From positions 496,001 to 560,000 of the forward strand of contig VNKQ01000006.1 of NCBI GenBank assembly GCA_016508695.1: a stretch of DNA of 64,000 nucleotides. Reading direction: 5' to 3'. A program made the position numbers and the translations under genes. This document shows positions 50,501 through 59,109 of this stretch, in pieces. The number at the start of each line of letters is the position of its first letter. The stretch's first letter is position 1. The notes below the pieces were generated by a model. It was not told where the DNA came from and did no database searches. It saw only the letters and a list, made by a program, of their open reading frames with translations. The DNA is from Hyphodiscus hymeniophilus. Lineage: Eukaryota; Ascomycota; Leotiomycetes; Helotiales; Hyphodiscaceae.

Positions 50501-53022
50501 TTCTGCGAATCATCTACAGAGATGAATTGAGCTCATGGCAACCCCCAATCATTGCAAAGAGCAAGATTGCAAAGTTCACTACATCTGTCTTCGGGAAGGT
50601 AGAAGCCATCAAGGACGTCAACGAGAACTATTTGTTAGCCCAGCTGAAGTACCGACAAAAAGAACAGGGACCCTGGATCCTTGGCTTCAGTGATATTTTC
50701 AGAGAGTGGATTCGCAAAGCAAGGACGGCTTATATCGAGTACGCTGCAGGCTTTCCCTATGCAACATACTTAGTACGTAGAGAAGCAGACAAGAATCTTC
50801 TCTTCCGCCAATTTCTTGATCAAGCTCGGGACAACAAGCTATCAAATCGACTGGATTGGAACACATATCTTAAAGCGCCTATCACTAGGTTGCAGCGATA
50901 CACTCTCTTGCTTGGAACTGTTCTCAAGAATATGACACAAGACACCGAGGAAAAGGCTACCCTTGCAACAGCTATCGAAGAGATCAAAGCGGTCACTTTG
51001 GAATGTGATGCAAAGGTTGACGAGCAGGCTAAGAAGGTCGAAATGATTGAGTTGCAGTCCAAGCTCTTCCTGAGGCCTGGTATGGACGGTGTAGCGCTTA
51101 ATCTGGACCACCTCGGACGTGAGCTCATCTTTCAAGGAGATCTTCAGCGTGCAGGAGCAAATCGGTTCACGTGGCTAGAGACTCATGCAATTCTTTTCGA
51201 TCATTATTTTGTGCTGGCGAAGACTGTCGCGCAGCGAGAAACGATTGTCGGAGGAAGGAAGAAGGAGGTGTATGACGTTTCAAAACTTGTAAGTGGCCCT
51301 CACGCAGTTCACGTATCCTTTTCTAACCTGCTGCAGCCAATTCCTATGCAACTTCTTGTTCTCGAGAGTACCAATGATGATCCAGTGGTCAAGTCCTCAG
51401 TTAAAGGCATTGGCGCAGTCACTACCGTAACGAAAACCGTGCCAACGGCGCAAGATTCAAGGCTTAGTCGAACTGCTACCAATGGGATTGAACGACAGAA
51501 CACATTAGAGCATACTCAGTCGAATAACTCAGTGCAAACGATGTCCTCTATAGGTAAATCGAGTACAACACTTTCGAGTGACGCCGATGCCAGATCAATG
51601 TATCCTTTCCGAGTCAAACATCTCGGAAAGCCAGAAGTATACACCCTGTATGCTCCTTCTGCAATAAATCGACAAGACTGGTGTGACAAGATCCTGGAGG
51701 CGAAGACTCGTCATGCTGCGTCTCTCTTCGAACAAAATGCCGAGCCTTTCCGACTCCGGGTCATGGCCGACAGTGCTTTCGCGTACGATACAATGTCCTT
51801 GTCGCAACGAGGTGTGATCTCAGTCAAGGGGACACCCCTGGATCGATCAATCCGAGAGATGGAACAGACATACGGCGCTGGGCCACGACCAGGACCTGTA
51901 TGCAGAGCACAAGTCAATTGTGCCACAGCCTTTAATTGCTATGGAAAATCGATGGTGGCTATTGGGACTGATTATGGAGTCTACACCTCGGAAGCAAATA
52001 ATCCTCGAGGTTGGACAAGAGTAAGTGGATGTTTCTCAAGTCAAATAAACCAAGCTAATGTTTCTCAGTCCATTCAGATGGCCCGTGTCACACAAATAGC
52101 GATTCTGGAAGAGTTTTCTCTTTGCCTCATTATCGCAGACAAGTCTTTGATAGCCTACCACCTAGACGTTATTGTCCCAGTCTCCAGCTTCCCAGCTCCA
52201 CATACCGATTCGGCGCGTCGTGCGCCGCAGAAACTTTCTGGGACTAGAGATGTCTCCTTCTTCGCAACAGCCCGCATGAAGGAACGGACTTTGGTCTTCT
52301 ACAAGAAGCGAGAGAGTTTGCACTCGACGTTCAAAGTTCTTGAGCCTGTTTTCCAAAAATCATCAGAAAAGAAATCTCGTCTTTTCGGCAAGATCAAGGG
52401 CGCAGGAACCACAGAATTCTTCCGAGAATTCGACGAGTTCTATATTCCGACAGAATGCTTCACCATCAATCTTTTCAACCAATACATAGCGATCAGTACG
52501 CAGAAGGGATTCGAGCTTATGACGCTGGACAAGAAAGTTCCGATGAGCATTCCCGACACGAAGAACCCTAATATCAGTAACATCGCAGCACGACTCGTGG
52601 GCCAAAAGCCTCTTGGCATGTTTCGACTCTCCGACGCCGAGTTCCTGCTCTGCTATGAAGAATGCAGCGTCTACGTCGACAAGCACGGCGAAGTCTCACG
52701 CTCTGTCGTCATGGAATTCGTAGGCAGGGCCAAAACGGCAGCCATGTACGGCGCTTACCTTGTGCTCTTCGACAGTGATTTTGTGGAAGTTCGGAATGCA
52801 GAGAATGGACGACTAAGACAGGTCATCGCAGGTAGGGATGTGAGATGTCTCGACTACGGAATCAACCCACTGGGTGCGGGCTCGGCAACAAGTCATATGA
52901 CGCCTGCGGGTTTTGGGAATGGGGCGGAAAAAAGGACGCTGAAGCTTGCGATGGCGCATCCGGAGGTATTGGGGAGTCAGATCGTGTTGGAGATGGTGCT
53001 CAATGAGGGACATTCGGAGTGA
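47596..53022 (+). CDS. ROM2: Rho1 guanine-nucleotide exchange factor (ROM2/RGF family)
   Basis: The frame is open from ATG 47596 to 53022 (1808 codons), but two 48-nt in-frame, stop-free introns are visible: 51289-51336 (GTAAGT ... CTAAC ... GCAG) and 52021-52068 (GTAAGT ... GCTAAT ... TCAG). Removing them gives 1776 aa and restores family reading at VYDVSKL-PIPMQLLVLEST and WTR-SIQMARVTQIA. The first 750 residues are Pro/Gln/Ser/Tyr-rich and disordered. A DEP-like domain follows (GIAAWIRDLAGG ... VVRSMFDAGILVPEE), then a DH domain (about 950-1150, NNLHEIVMSEDTYMDQL ... PITRLQRYTLLL), a PH domain and a C-terminal CNH domain. It activates Rho1 at the plasma membrane in the cell wall integrity pathway. 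Confidence 0.95.
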   Translation: MSFRSNGQRRYGAVPPAQYPLPGAQDPNHGLRRQSSFDSGDDAAFLDPNNGTYRSGPPPVPARTAAMPQEELFLGSPTQNLQSPTRGSFGNTSPALSGYQHQFQPLNAGAQSPPLHQATYNPQHFARTQSQSQQTQYRQQPAYSPSSGYTPPQSAHQPYNPANYQTAQPPQLPSRQPTVSGYGSYNPNYQAPTPPQPSQTSTYWTSQQYTVPLSGRPSPQSGYEQPLTSPTYATSNSAPLPPRQPLYNPPAPYPSTGDSYSGDYTTPTTARAPYVNYDAYVQSSEGPNSFANRQQRSSRNSNHSTPAIPMPSGPQDASSSSAGLQRHPTLRPLPSAPAEVTGDDDDWGLGIRGNSQEVVSQDQLFADIGDALGARPGGADGDLLDNELGDLARYDSRATTIGAPTGVGRYASTATTLNAGSHETTDDDESDLEAAAGLEAMRIAEEQDAQTGGALSFGTFEGAHGTPSRHQQSQDESSDSDYKHMDLGLVGGGYDAHMSYGDDLAGMTTSHSSEMDDQSRPLPTPYDLGRSDSYGHIPAAGLGGMTDYSMPGEGSIHPFPAFESARVDTFGTGGLQRPTSHAHAHRMSFDEGDELSLHSRLSESRQSGRSGSDSPSRDDMPELFYHPGMGSSPYNLNRPLPAVPSMSENKTPQLLPAGTYRNSHQHSNSYSSVTDSARPLYAPTGPDNYPPQDMLSPGGQYVPRSTSLSSHSSTPQTVPPVRSKTDAEERQARARQQAARQLAGGRSASGLDGYETTPQSTVTLDLPALPAGRRKKFNPHKLSTGDYRKCTEPWALSGIAAWIRDLAGGDTGEGESDLRQKTIQDGLVALFTHKVPTMNTADAETLSQRVVRSMFDAGILVPEEEWVKFGPGTISGVLWQLTGSGCYAPKVHEQEIHGRCYSHHCTRTLKKINLKTQILEPAKKTEDWSTFFKLSKENLEGVNKKEIERQNNLHEIVMSEDTYMDQLNVLRIIYRDELSSWQPPIIAKSKIAKFTTSVFGKVEAIKDVNENYLLAQLKYRQKEQGPWILGFSDIFREWIRKARTAYIEYAAGFPYATYLVRREADKNLLFRQFLDQARDNKLSNRLDWNTYLKAPITRLQRYTLLLGTVLKNMTQDTEEKATLATAIEEIKAVTLECDAKVDEQAKKVEMIELQSKLFLRPGMDGVALNLDHLGRELIFQGDLQRAGANRFTWLETHAILFDHYFVLAKTVAQRETIVGGRKKEVYDVSKLVSGPHAVHVSFSNLLQPIPMQLLVLESTNDDPVVKSSVKGIGAVTTVTKTVPTAQDSRLSRTATNGIERQNTLEHTQSNNSVQTMSSIGKSSTTLSSDADARSMYPFRVKHLGKPEVYTLYAPSAINRQDWCDKILEAKTRHAASLFEQNAEPFRLRVMADSAFAYDTMSLSQRGVISVKGTPLDRSIREMEQTYGAGPRPGPVCRAQVNCATAFNCYGKSMVAIGTDYGVYTSEANNPRGWTRVSGCFSSQINQANVSQSIQMARVTQIAILEEFSLCLIIADKSLIAYHLDVIVPVSSFPAPHTDSARRAPQKLSGTRDVSFFATARMKERTLVFYKKRESLHSTFKVLEPVFQKSSEKKSRLFGKIKGAGTTEFFREFDEFYIPTECFTINLFNQYIAISTQKGFELMTLDKKVPMSIPDTKNPNISNIAARLVGQKPLGMFRLSDAEFLLCYEECSVYVDKHGEVSRSVVMEFVGRAKTAAMYGAYLVLFDSDFVEVRNAENGRLRQVIAGRDVRCLDYGINPLGAGSATSHMTPAGFGNGAEKRTLKLAMAHPEVLGSQIVLEMVLNEGHSE

Positions 53023-53727
53023 GAGAATCTCGATACATCCTATCTGAGACACCAATAGCATCAAATGAGGGGCACTTACAGCCAAGCCGAGCGCTAGAGC
53101 GACTGACCTGCGAGGTTAACATAATGGACGAAGCGTAATGAAGCAGTTGGATCGCGTCCAAGGCTGAGAGGAACGGGACGACAGCATCTATTACGGCGTT
53201 GCGATTTTGTGCTTTCTGCTCATATTATGTGCGAGTTGACCATAGGATAAGACGAGATAACGACCAATGGAATTTATGGGAGGCAAACTGGTCGAGCGGG
53301 GTTTCCTTTGCAAGGCGTTTGGGCAGGCTGCCTTTACGGGTGTATCAATGAATTCTGTTTCCCGCATGAAATCTCCTGATTGCCGTTTGTGACGTGAGGG
53401 TGGTCCTGATTACCGACTGCAAATGAGGGGTAAGATAACGAACTGGAAGGACAGAGGACCATTGCGATATAAGATTTGACAACGAGCAAGAGAGGCGTTG
53501 TGAAGCTGCAGGGCTCCCTGCCCCTCCAAGTGGCGAATACAACACTGCTAGCGTGACATCATTGTCCTTGCTCTTCACGTTACCTCGCGAGTTATATACA
53601 ACCCAACCGGTTCTGTCTATATTTTCGTGTCTATTATCTTCTTTACTTCATTCCAGCTTTCTTTACTCGAGCAAAACCCCAAAGGTACAATTCTCAAATC
53701 TTCAAACGAAAAGTATATACCATCAAT
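53023..53727. other. Spacer and promoter of the first glycine-rich gene
   Basis: 700 bp. The last 150 bp carry TTATATACAACCC near 53590 and a C/T-rich, then A-rich leader before the ATG at 53728, as in strongly expressed fungal genes. Frames at 53553-54095 in other phases are shadows. Confidence 0.45.
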
Positions 53728-54870
53728 ATGTCAGATACACGAGATTTTGGCGCAAACAACCAGCCATCCTCCAACCCCTCAGCAACAGGCGCAACAGGTT
53801 CAACCAACTCCTCCGACCCCGTGACAGGCTCCTACGGAAACACGCACTCCTCCACCGGGCGCAGCAATCCAATCCACCCCTCCGATCCACAGTCCACCGC
53901 GCACCCGGCCTACGGCAACTCGACGTTCAGCTCCCCGTACGAGACGGGCGGTGGGAATACGGGACAGGGCGATGGAGAAGGTCGCGGCGTAAACCAAGGG
54001 TCGGGGACTGGCGAAGGAGCGGGCGTTGGGAGGGAGGGTGCGCTGCACACCGGTGGTCATGGTGGGATGGGGGAGGACTATCATGCGAATATTGACGCCG
54101 CGTACGGCCATGCTACAGGAAGGGAACCGCCGAGCGGATATCAACCTGGAACCGGAGCGGGCAAGGGGCCGTATGATACGGGTGGTGGGAATTCTGCGCA
54201 GGCTGGGGGAGAGGGAAGCACGGCCATGAGCGGTACTCAACCTACTGCTCCGTCTTCACCTGGGACAACAACTGGAGGGACAGAAACCACAGAGATTATC
54301 CCCGATACAGGCTATCGAGCGCAACCATACACTTCCGGGAATTCCGCTGCAGCATCTTCCAGCATGGCAGGCACCTCCACAGGGGCAGGTTCAGCTGAAG
54401 GGGTAGAGAATCGCAGCACGGGTTCCAAAGTCAAGGACGTGGCCCATGGCGTCAAAGGACTCTTCGCAACCATTCACGGAGCGGGCGAGACGGCGAGGGG
54501 GACTTTCAACGCCGGCGTTGATCACTCTTTCAACACGGTAAGTTTCGCGGCTATACTTGAGCCTGGCCCTCTCCCGTTCCCATCACTGAGACCATTGGGC
54601 GAGTTTGCGGAGGAGGGCGAGGGGGAATTCCCTGCTTCTGTATTCAATGTTCATGATGTGGAGAAAGATATAGGAACACACTCGAGTGAACTGGATGAAG
54701 AAATGAGAGGCTGATAACATGCTTTGCAGGCGTCAGGAGACGAGAAGAATCGCGCTCTTGCGGCGACGGGTAAGCAGGAGATGGAGACGGGGACGTTTAG
54801 TGAGAGGACGAAGGAGAGAGAAGGGATCCTGCCGGGTGATAGTGACTTGAGGAGAAACAGAGAGTTGTAA
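53728..54870 (+). CDS. Glycine-rich disordered protein, RGTFN-motif paralogue 1
   Basis: Exons 53728-54537 and 54730-54870 (192-nt intron, GTAAGT...TTGCAG) give 316 aa. It is very rich in Gly, Ser, Thr and Asn, with repeats such as PYETGGGNTGQGDGEG and PYDTGGGNSAQAGGEG (two copies of a PYxTGGGN unit). The C-terminal third carries KVKDVAHGVKGLFATIHGAG then ETARGTFNAGVDHSF, and after the intron ERTKEREGILPGD. The same motifs occur in the next gene. There is no signal peptide, membrane segment or enzyme fold. The look is that of hydrophilic stress-type (LEA-like) fungal proteins, but I do not know a defined function. Gene order and motifs show tandem duplication. Confidence 0.8.
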
Positions 54871-55390
54871 TCTCGAGTTTCCAAAGAATGTCCATGTCCA
54901 TGTCGATGGGAGATAGTGAGGATTATGGGGGTATGCTATCTCATGCGCAGCTGTGTTGAGAAAGGAGTTGGGAGACTCGTGAGCTCGACGAGTAACGACG
55001 ACGACGAGCCTTTGCGACTCAATGGAAAGGGGGACACCCACATGGCAGTTTGAAGCAAAAAGTTGAGATACCAAATAGAATTCTTCTTCACGCCGATATA
55101 GACTATGATATCTGGACTGGAAAGATAAGAGAGAAGTTCTCAAATCACATGTCGTGGGTGATCTTGGCGATGATGTCAACTCCTTAACAATTGCCCCTCC
55201 AAGATATGACGACAGAGGGAGCTCCGTCCAACTTCAAGACAGAACGGAACAAAAGAACATCCTCATTTCTACAACCTTGTTTACTCTTCCTCTCTCTTAA
55301 GTAAATCACACAAATCAAAGATCAAATCAAATCAAATCCAATCCAACTTCACAAACCTTACATCTCAATTCAAACATTCAAGAGCTCAAA
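54871..55390. other. Promoter region between the two paralogues
   Basis: 520 bp. Just before the second ATG is a pentamer tract of CAAAT/ATCAA units (about 55312-55345), followed by a C/A-rich leader. The tract is probably 5' UTR. Confidence 0.5.
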
Positions 55391-56026
55391 ATGTCACACT
55401 CAGGGTTCTCTTCGTCTCATGCGGGAATGGTCTCCGATGTAAGTCGACCTATCTTCTGGCACTTCCCCCTGAACCCTACCAGAACTCCATCCTCTCAACC
55501 TCACTCCATCCCAATGACTCCTTGCATAACAATGTACTTAAAAAAAGGAACCGCCAAAATACCCCCCTCCAGAAACTAACATCCTTCCCAGAGCGTAGGC
55601 GGAATCCCAAACAACACCACGACCGCCGACCCCCAAGCAGCCCAAGCCGCCTCCTCCAACGGCCCCAGCACCAACACGACCGACTCCCACGGCCCAGCCG
55701 TGAGCACAAACTACAACAACGTAGAGCGCGTCCCCGCCGGGAGCGAGACGGGATCGTCATCGGGCAACAAGGGCGGCGTCAAGGGCGTCGCAGCCGCCGT
55801 CCATGGCCTGGGGGAGAAGGTCAGAGGGACGTTCAACAAGGGCGTCGATGACGCTGCGCACGATTCGCAGGGATCCGCTAAGAATAGCAGCGTTGCAAAT
55901 GCCGGCGACAGTGAGATCGCGAGCGGCAAGTTCGCGGCGAGTACGAAGCAGAGAGAGGGTCTGTTGCCCGGGGGTGAGCAGGGCCAAAGACATGCGCAGG
56001 CAAATACGGATTTGAATCGGGAATAG
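55391..56026 (+). CDS. Small disordered protein, RGTFN-motif paralogue 2
   Basis: Exons 55391-55438 and 55592-56026 (153-nt intron) give 160 aa. The protein starts MSHSGFSSSHAGMVSD and continues in Ser/Asn/Thr-rich sequence. NKGGVKGVAAAVHGLGEKVR and GTFNKGVD match the KGLFATIHGAGETARGTFNAGVD block of the upstream gene, and STKQREGLLPGGEQGQ matches ERTKEREGILPGD. It is a hydrophilic protein without secretion or membrane signals. Intron positions differ between the two: near the N-terminus here, after the RGTFN block there. So they either diverged long ago or gained and lost introns. Function is unknown; a stress-protection role is only a guess from composition. Confidence 0.8.
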
Positions 56027-56328
56027 AGTATTGCGGAATGGAGAGCAGAGGGCAAGTTTTACGGGGTGATGTATAAGTATGGGTATGAGCTGGGATTGAG
56101 GACATGAACTTGGGCTTAGCTTCGCGAGAGATACCTTCACTAGAGAAATTGAATTATTGCAAAGCATCTCTCCTTCGAATGTTGTCTTGGAAGAGTTTTG
56201 GTTTAACTCCATTTTGCATTTGCACTATGTAAAAGCATTCATCAACGACCAGCACGCTTCATTACTCGTATCCCAACCAGTCAATGCATAGCAGATTTTC
56301 TTCCACTCTCAAAAAGCAAACGAAACAT
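56027..56328. other. Convergent 3' region before transaldolase
   Basis: 300 bp between two stop codons. I see nothing beyond likely 3' UTRs. Confidence 0.5.
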
Positions 56329-57718
56329 TTATGCTGCTTGAAGTTTCTTCTTCAAGTCATCCTTGAGCGTAATGGCATCAGCAGCAAATTTGCTGATTCC
56401 CTCGCGAAGCTTCTCAACTGCCATGGCATCCTCGTTGAAATCGAATCGGAACGTGGCTTCGTCGTCGATGTACGCCTTCTTCTCAATATTAAGGCTCTTG
56501 GCGCCCGCTGCGTCGAGCTTCTTGGGGACTGCATCGCTGGAGTTCATCAGTTCCTCAAGAAGGTTGGGCTACGCATTCATTAGTTTGCGCTCTCTTGTTC
56601 ACGTTTGGAGGGACAGGAAGGATACACATACCGAGATCGTAAGGTAATCACAACCAGCCAATTCTGTAATCTCTCCAACGTTTCTGAAAGAAGCACCCAT
56701 GACAATGGTGGGGTAGTCGTACTTCTTGTAGTAATCAAAGATAGCCTTGACTGACGCAACTCCGGGGTCTTCCTCCTTGGAGTATGACTTTCCGGTCTTT
56801 GCCTTGTACCAATCGAGAATACGGCCAACGAATGGAGAAATGAGGAAAGCACCGGCCTCGGCACCCGCGATGGCTTGAGCTTGAGAGAACATGAGGGTTA
56901 AGTTGCAGTTGATCTTATGATCGCGCTGGAGAATGCGAGCGGCTTGAATTCCCTCCCATGTTGATGCAATCTTGATCAGGACTCGGGACTTGTCAACTCC
57001 AACGGACTTGTAGAGCTACACAAGCAGGGTCAGTCAAGCGTTCTGCTTGATGCAGCCATAGGTTTAAAGCCTACCTCAATGATATGTAGAGCCTTCTCAA
57101 CGGATCCTTTAGTATCGAAAGAGAATCGGGCATCAACCTCGGTTGAGACCTTTCCTGGGACAATCTTCAATATCTCCTTTCCGAATTCGACCAAGAGACG
57201 ATCAAGTGTGGCATCAACCTTCTCATCAATGTTGTCGCCCTTGTCTTTTCCGTACGCAACAGCGGCATCAATCAGCTTGGCGTAATCAGCTTTCTTGGAT
57301 GCGGCAAGGATGAGAGATGGGTTAGTAGTAGCATCTTGGGGCTTGTATTTGCCGATGGCTGTTTCGTGTCAGTATTGGACTCGGAAAATCAGTTCTGAGA
57401 GTCGGAGGGGAGATTCGAGATGAATTGGGATGTTGGGATAGGTGGGGTAGGTAGCTTACAAGCAAAATCACCTGCGATCGATTGTTAGCTCAATATACCG
57501 AGTAGAGAGATGGGAAAAGGTCTTACCAGAGTCACTGACAACAGTCTGTTTCATAACAGATAGTTAGCAATCTTAACCCAACTTCACCATGACACTCCGA
57601 TCAATGCTGCCATCAAACAACATCTGTTTCTACAGCTGGCAAATTGCCGGCAGCTCCGATGTAGAAGGGAAGAACTTACGGTGCCTGAAGCCTTCAATTG
57701 TTCTAGGGAGTTTGACAT
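56329..57718 (-). CDS. TAL1: Transaldolase
   Basis: Six exons in transcript order: 57718-57680, 57545-57527, 57471-57460, 57358-57075, 57015-56632, 56568-56329 (introns 134, 55, 101, 59 and 63 nt), giving 325 aa, normal for class I transaldolase. Exons 2 and 3 are microexons of 19 and 12 nt; they are needed to read TVVSDSGDFASIGKYKPQDA. TTNPSL, LYKSVGVDKSRVLIKIASTW (Schiff-base lysine in IKIAS), CNLTLMFSQAQAIAGAEAGA and FLISPFVGRILDWY all match. It is a cytosolic enzyme of the non-oxidative pentose phosphate pathway that transfers a three-carbon dihydroxyacetone unit from sedoheptulose-7-phosphate. It is intact. Confidence 0.97.
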
Positions 57719-58788
57719 GATTGCGTTGATTGTTTGGATAATCTTTAGGTATGCAATAAATTGGATGAAGAAGTGGTGGTGGGCAAAGCAAAGTTTTTAA
57801 ATCGTTGAGATGCGAGAGCGAACCTCGCCGATGGCAAAAAGGGCCTGTTTCCCCTCCAAGCTTCCTCGTCATTGCCTTACTAAGCATCGTGCAACTTGGA
57901 TGGTTTGATATAAAGTTACAACACCTTCTGGTTGGGTTATTCGAGCATTTCAAAAGTTCAGATATCTTACACTAAGTAAATACCATTTTCCCGATGTAAT
58001 TATGAATATATTGTCCTGCTCATGCGGTGATTGTCTTCAATCCAATTTCAGCCACGTGACTTAACATCCCACTTTCTGCTTCTCTGGTCTATCCAGGCCA
58101 CAGTAGGAGCCCCTCCGGAAAGTTTCGCCACGGACGACTGTGGCCCGCGACCTTGTGCTAAGTCAGCCTGGATGCTTTTCTCTGTCATCTTGGCTAAAGT
58201 AACACGTTATTCATCCTTAATCATCCAATCTTCTTTCCCGACTCGTTGGAGAAAACATCCGAGCCCAAAAGTTTCATGTGCATCATGTAACACCATATAA
58301 ACTGTTAATGGTCTGCCGGCGAGCGAGGCATGATTTCCAAGCTCTTTGCATCGTGCTGGAGCGGATCAAGATCTGACTAGTAACTTGCACAGTTACACTC
58401 CGGTTAAATTGGTATGAATGGGACATGTCCCGGCAACTCTATTGGCAACACGACGTTTCACGTATCTTTAAGTGAAACATCATTGCTCGAATGTCCCTGT
58501 TATCGGGTGGGTGGCCTGATCTTGCGGCAGACGGTCCAAATTCGAGGACGATTAAGGAGATGTATCGATTCTCACGTTTGATTGGGCCCATGGGCGTGAA
58601 AGCACAAGTGTTAGAGTATCCCTCAATTTGTCAAATGAAATTCTCTATTCGTAGCGTATGTACTATGATCTTCATTTGCTCATGCTTAGACTGCTTGAAT
58701 ATCTCAAGTGTGCGGTTAGTTACCTGCACATCGCCCACGCACTTCGACAACAAGGAGTGGTTAGCAACGCACAACTCCTATATTTCCT
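57719..58788. other. Upstream region of transaldolase
   Basis: About 1.1 kb containing the transaldolase promoter and the 3' end of the small membrane protein gene. CACGTG occurs at 58053-58058. Frames at 58031-58300 and 58491-58865 (+) are unsupported. Confidence 0.4.
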
Positions 58789-59109
58789 TCAACGAACGAC
58801 CGACTCGTAAGCAGGCGGCATGCTCTCTCTATCCTTCAACGCATACTGATGTCCTTGTTCGGTAGGGAGTACAGGTTGTCCCTCCTCAGCTGCTCGAACA
58901 GTGTTCCGTGTCGCGTTCGTTGATCTGGAATTGCAGCAGCCCGTGATAACTGTGATGAATAACACGATTAATATGAGAGCGATTCCAACTCCCATCAAGG
59001 GCCAGGCTGCTGGGGAATTTGGGTTCGAGAAGGTGAGAGCCTTTCCGGTTATGATCATTGCTATGCCGAAGAGGCTCAGGATGACGAGGAGGATGTTGAG
59101 TTGCTTCAT
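58789..59109 (-). CDS. Small two-helix membrane protein with a PPAY tail
   Basis: Single exon, 106 aa. Two hydrophobic helices are clear: NILLVILSLFGIAMIITG (about residues 5-22) and WPLMGVGIALILIVLFITVI (about 36-55). The second is followed by TGCC, a possible palmitoylation site. The rest is hydrophilic and ends in SMPPAYESVVR. PPAY fits the PPxY motif bound by WW domains of Rsp5/Nedd4-type ubiquitin ligases and their adaptors. It is reminiscent of small adaptor-like proteins of endosomes or plasma membrane, but no family is recognised. Both ends inside the cell would be expected for such a two-helix hairpin. The frame is compact and codon use looks coding, so I accept it as a gene. Confidence 0.6.
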   Translation of the reverse strand: MKQLNILLVILSLFGIAMIITGKALTFSNPNSPAAWPLMGVGIALILIVLFITVITGCCNSRSTNATRNTVRAAEEGQPVLPTEQGHQYALKDRESMPPAYESVVR

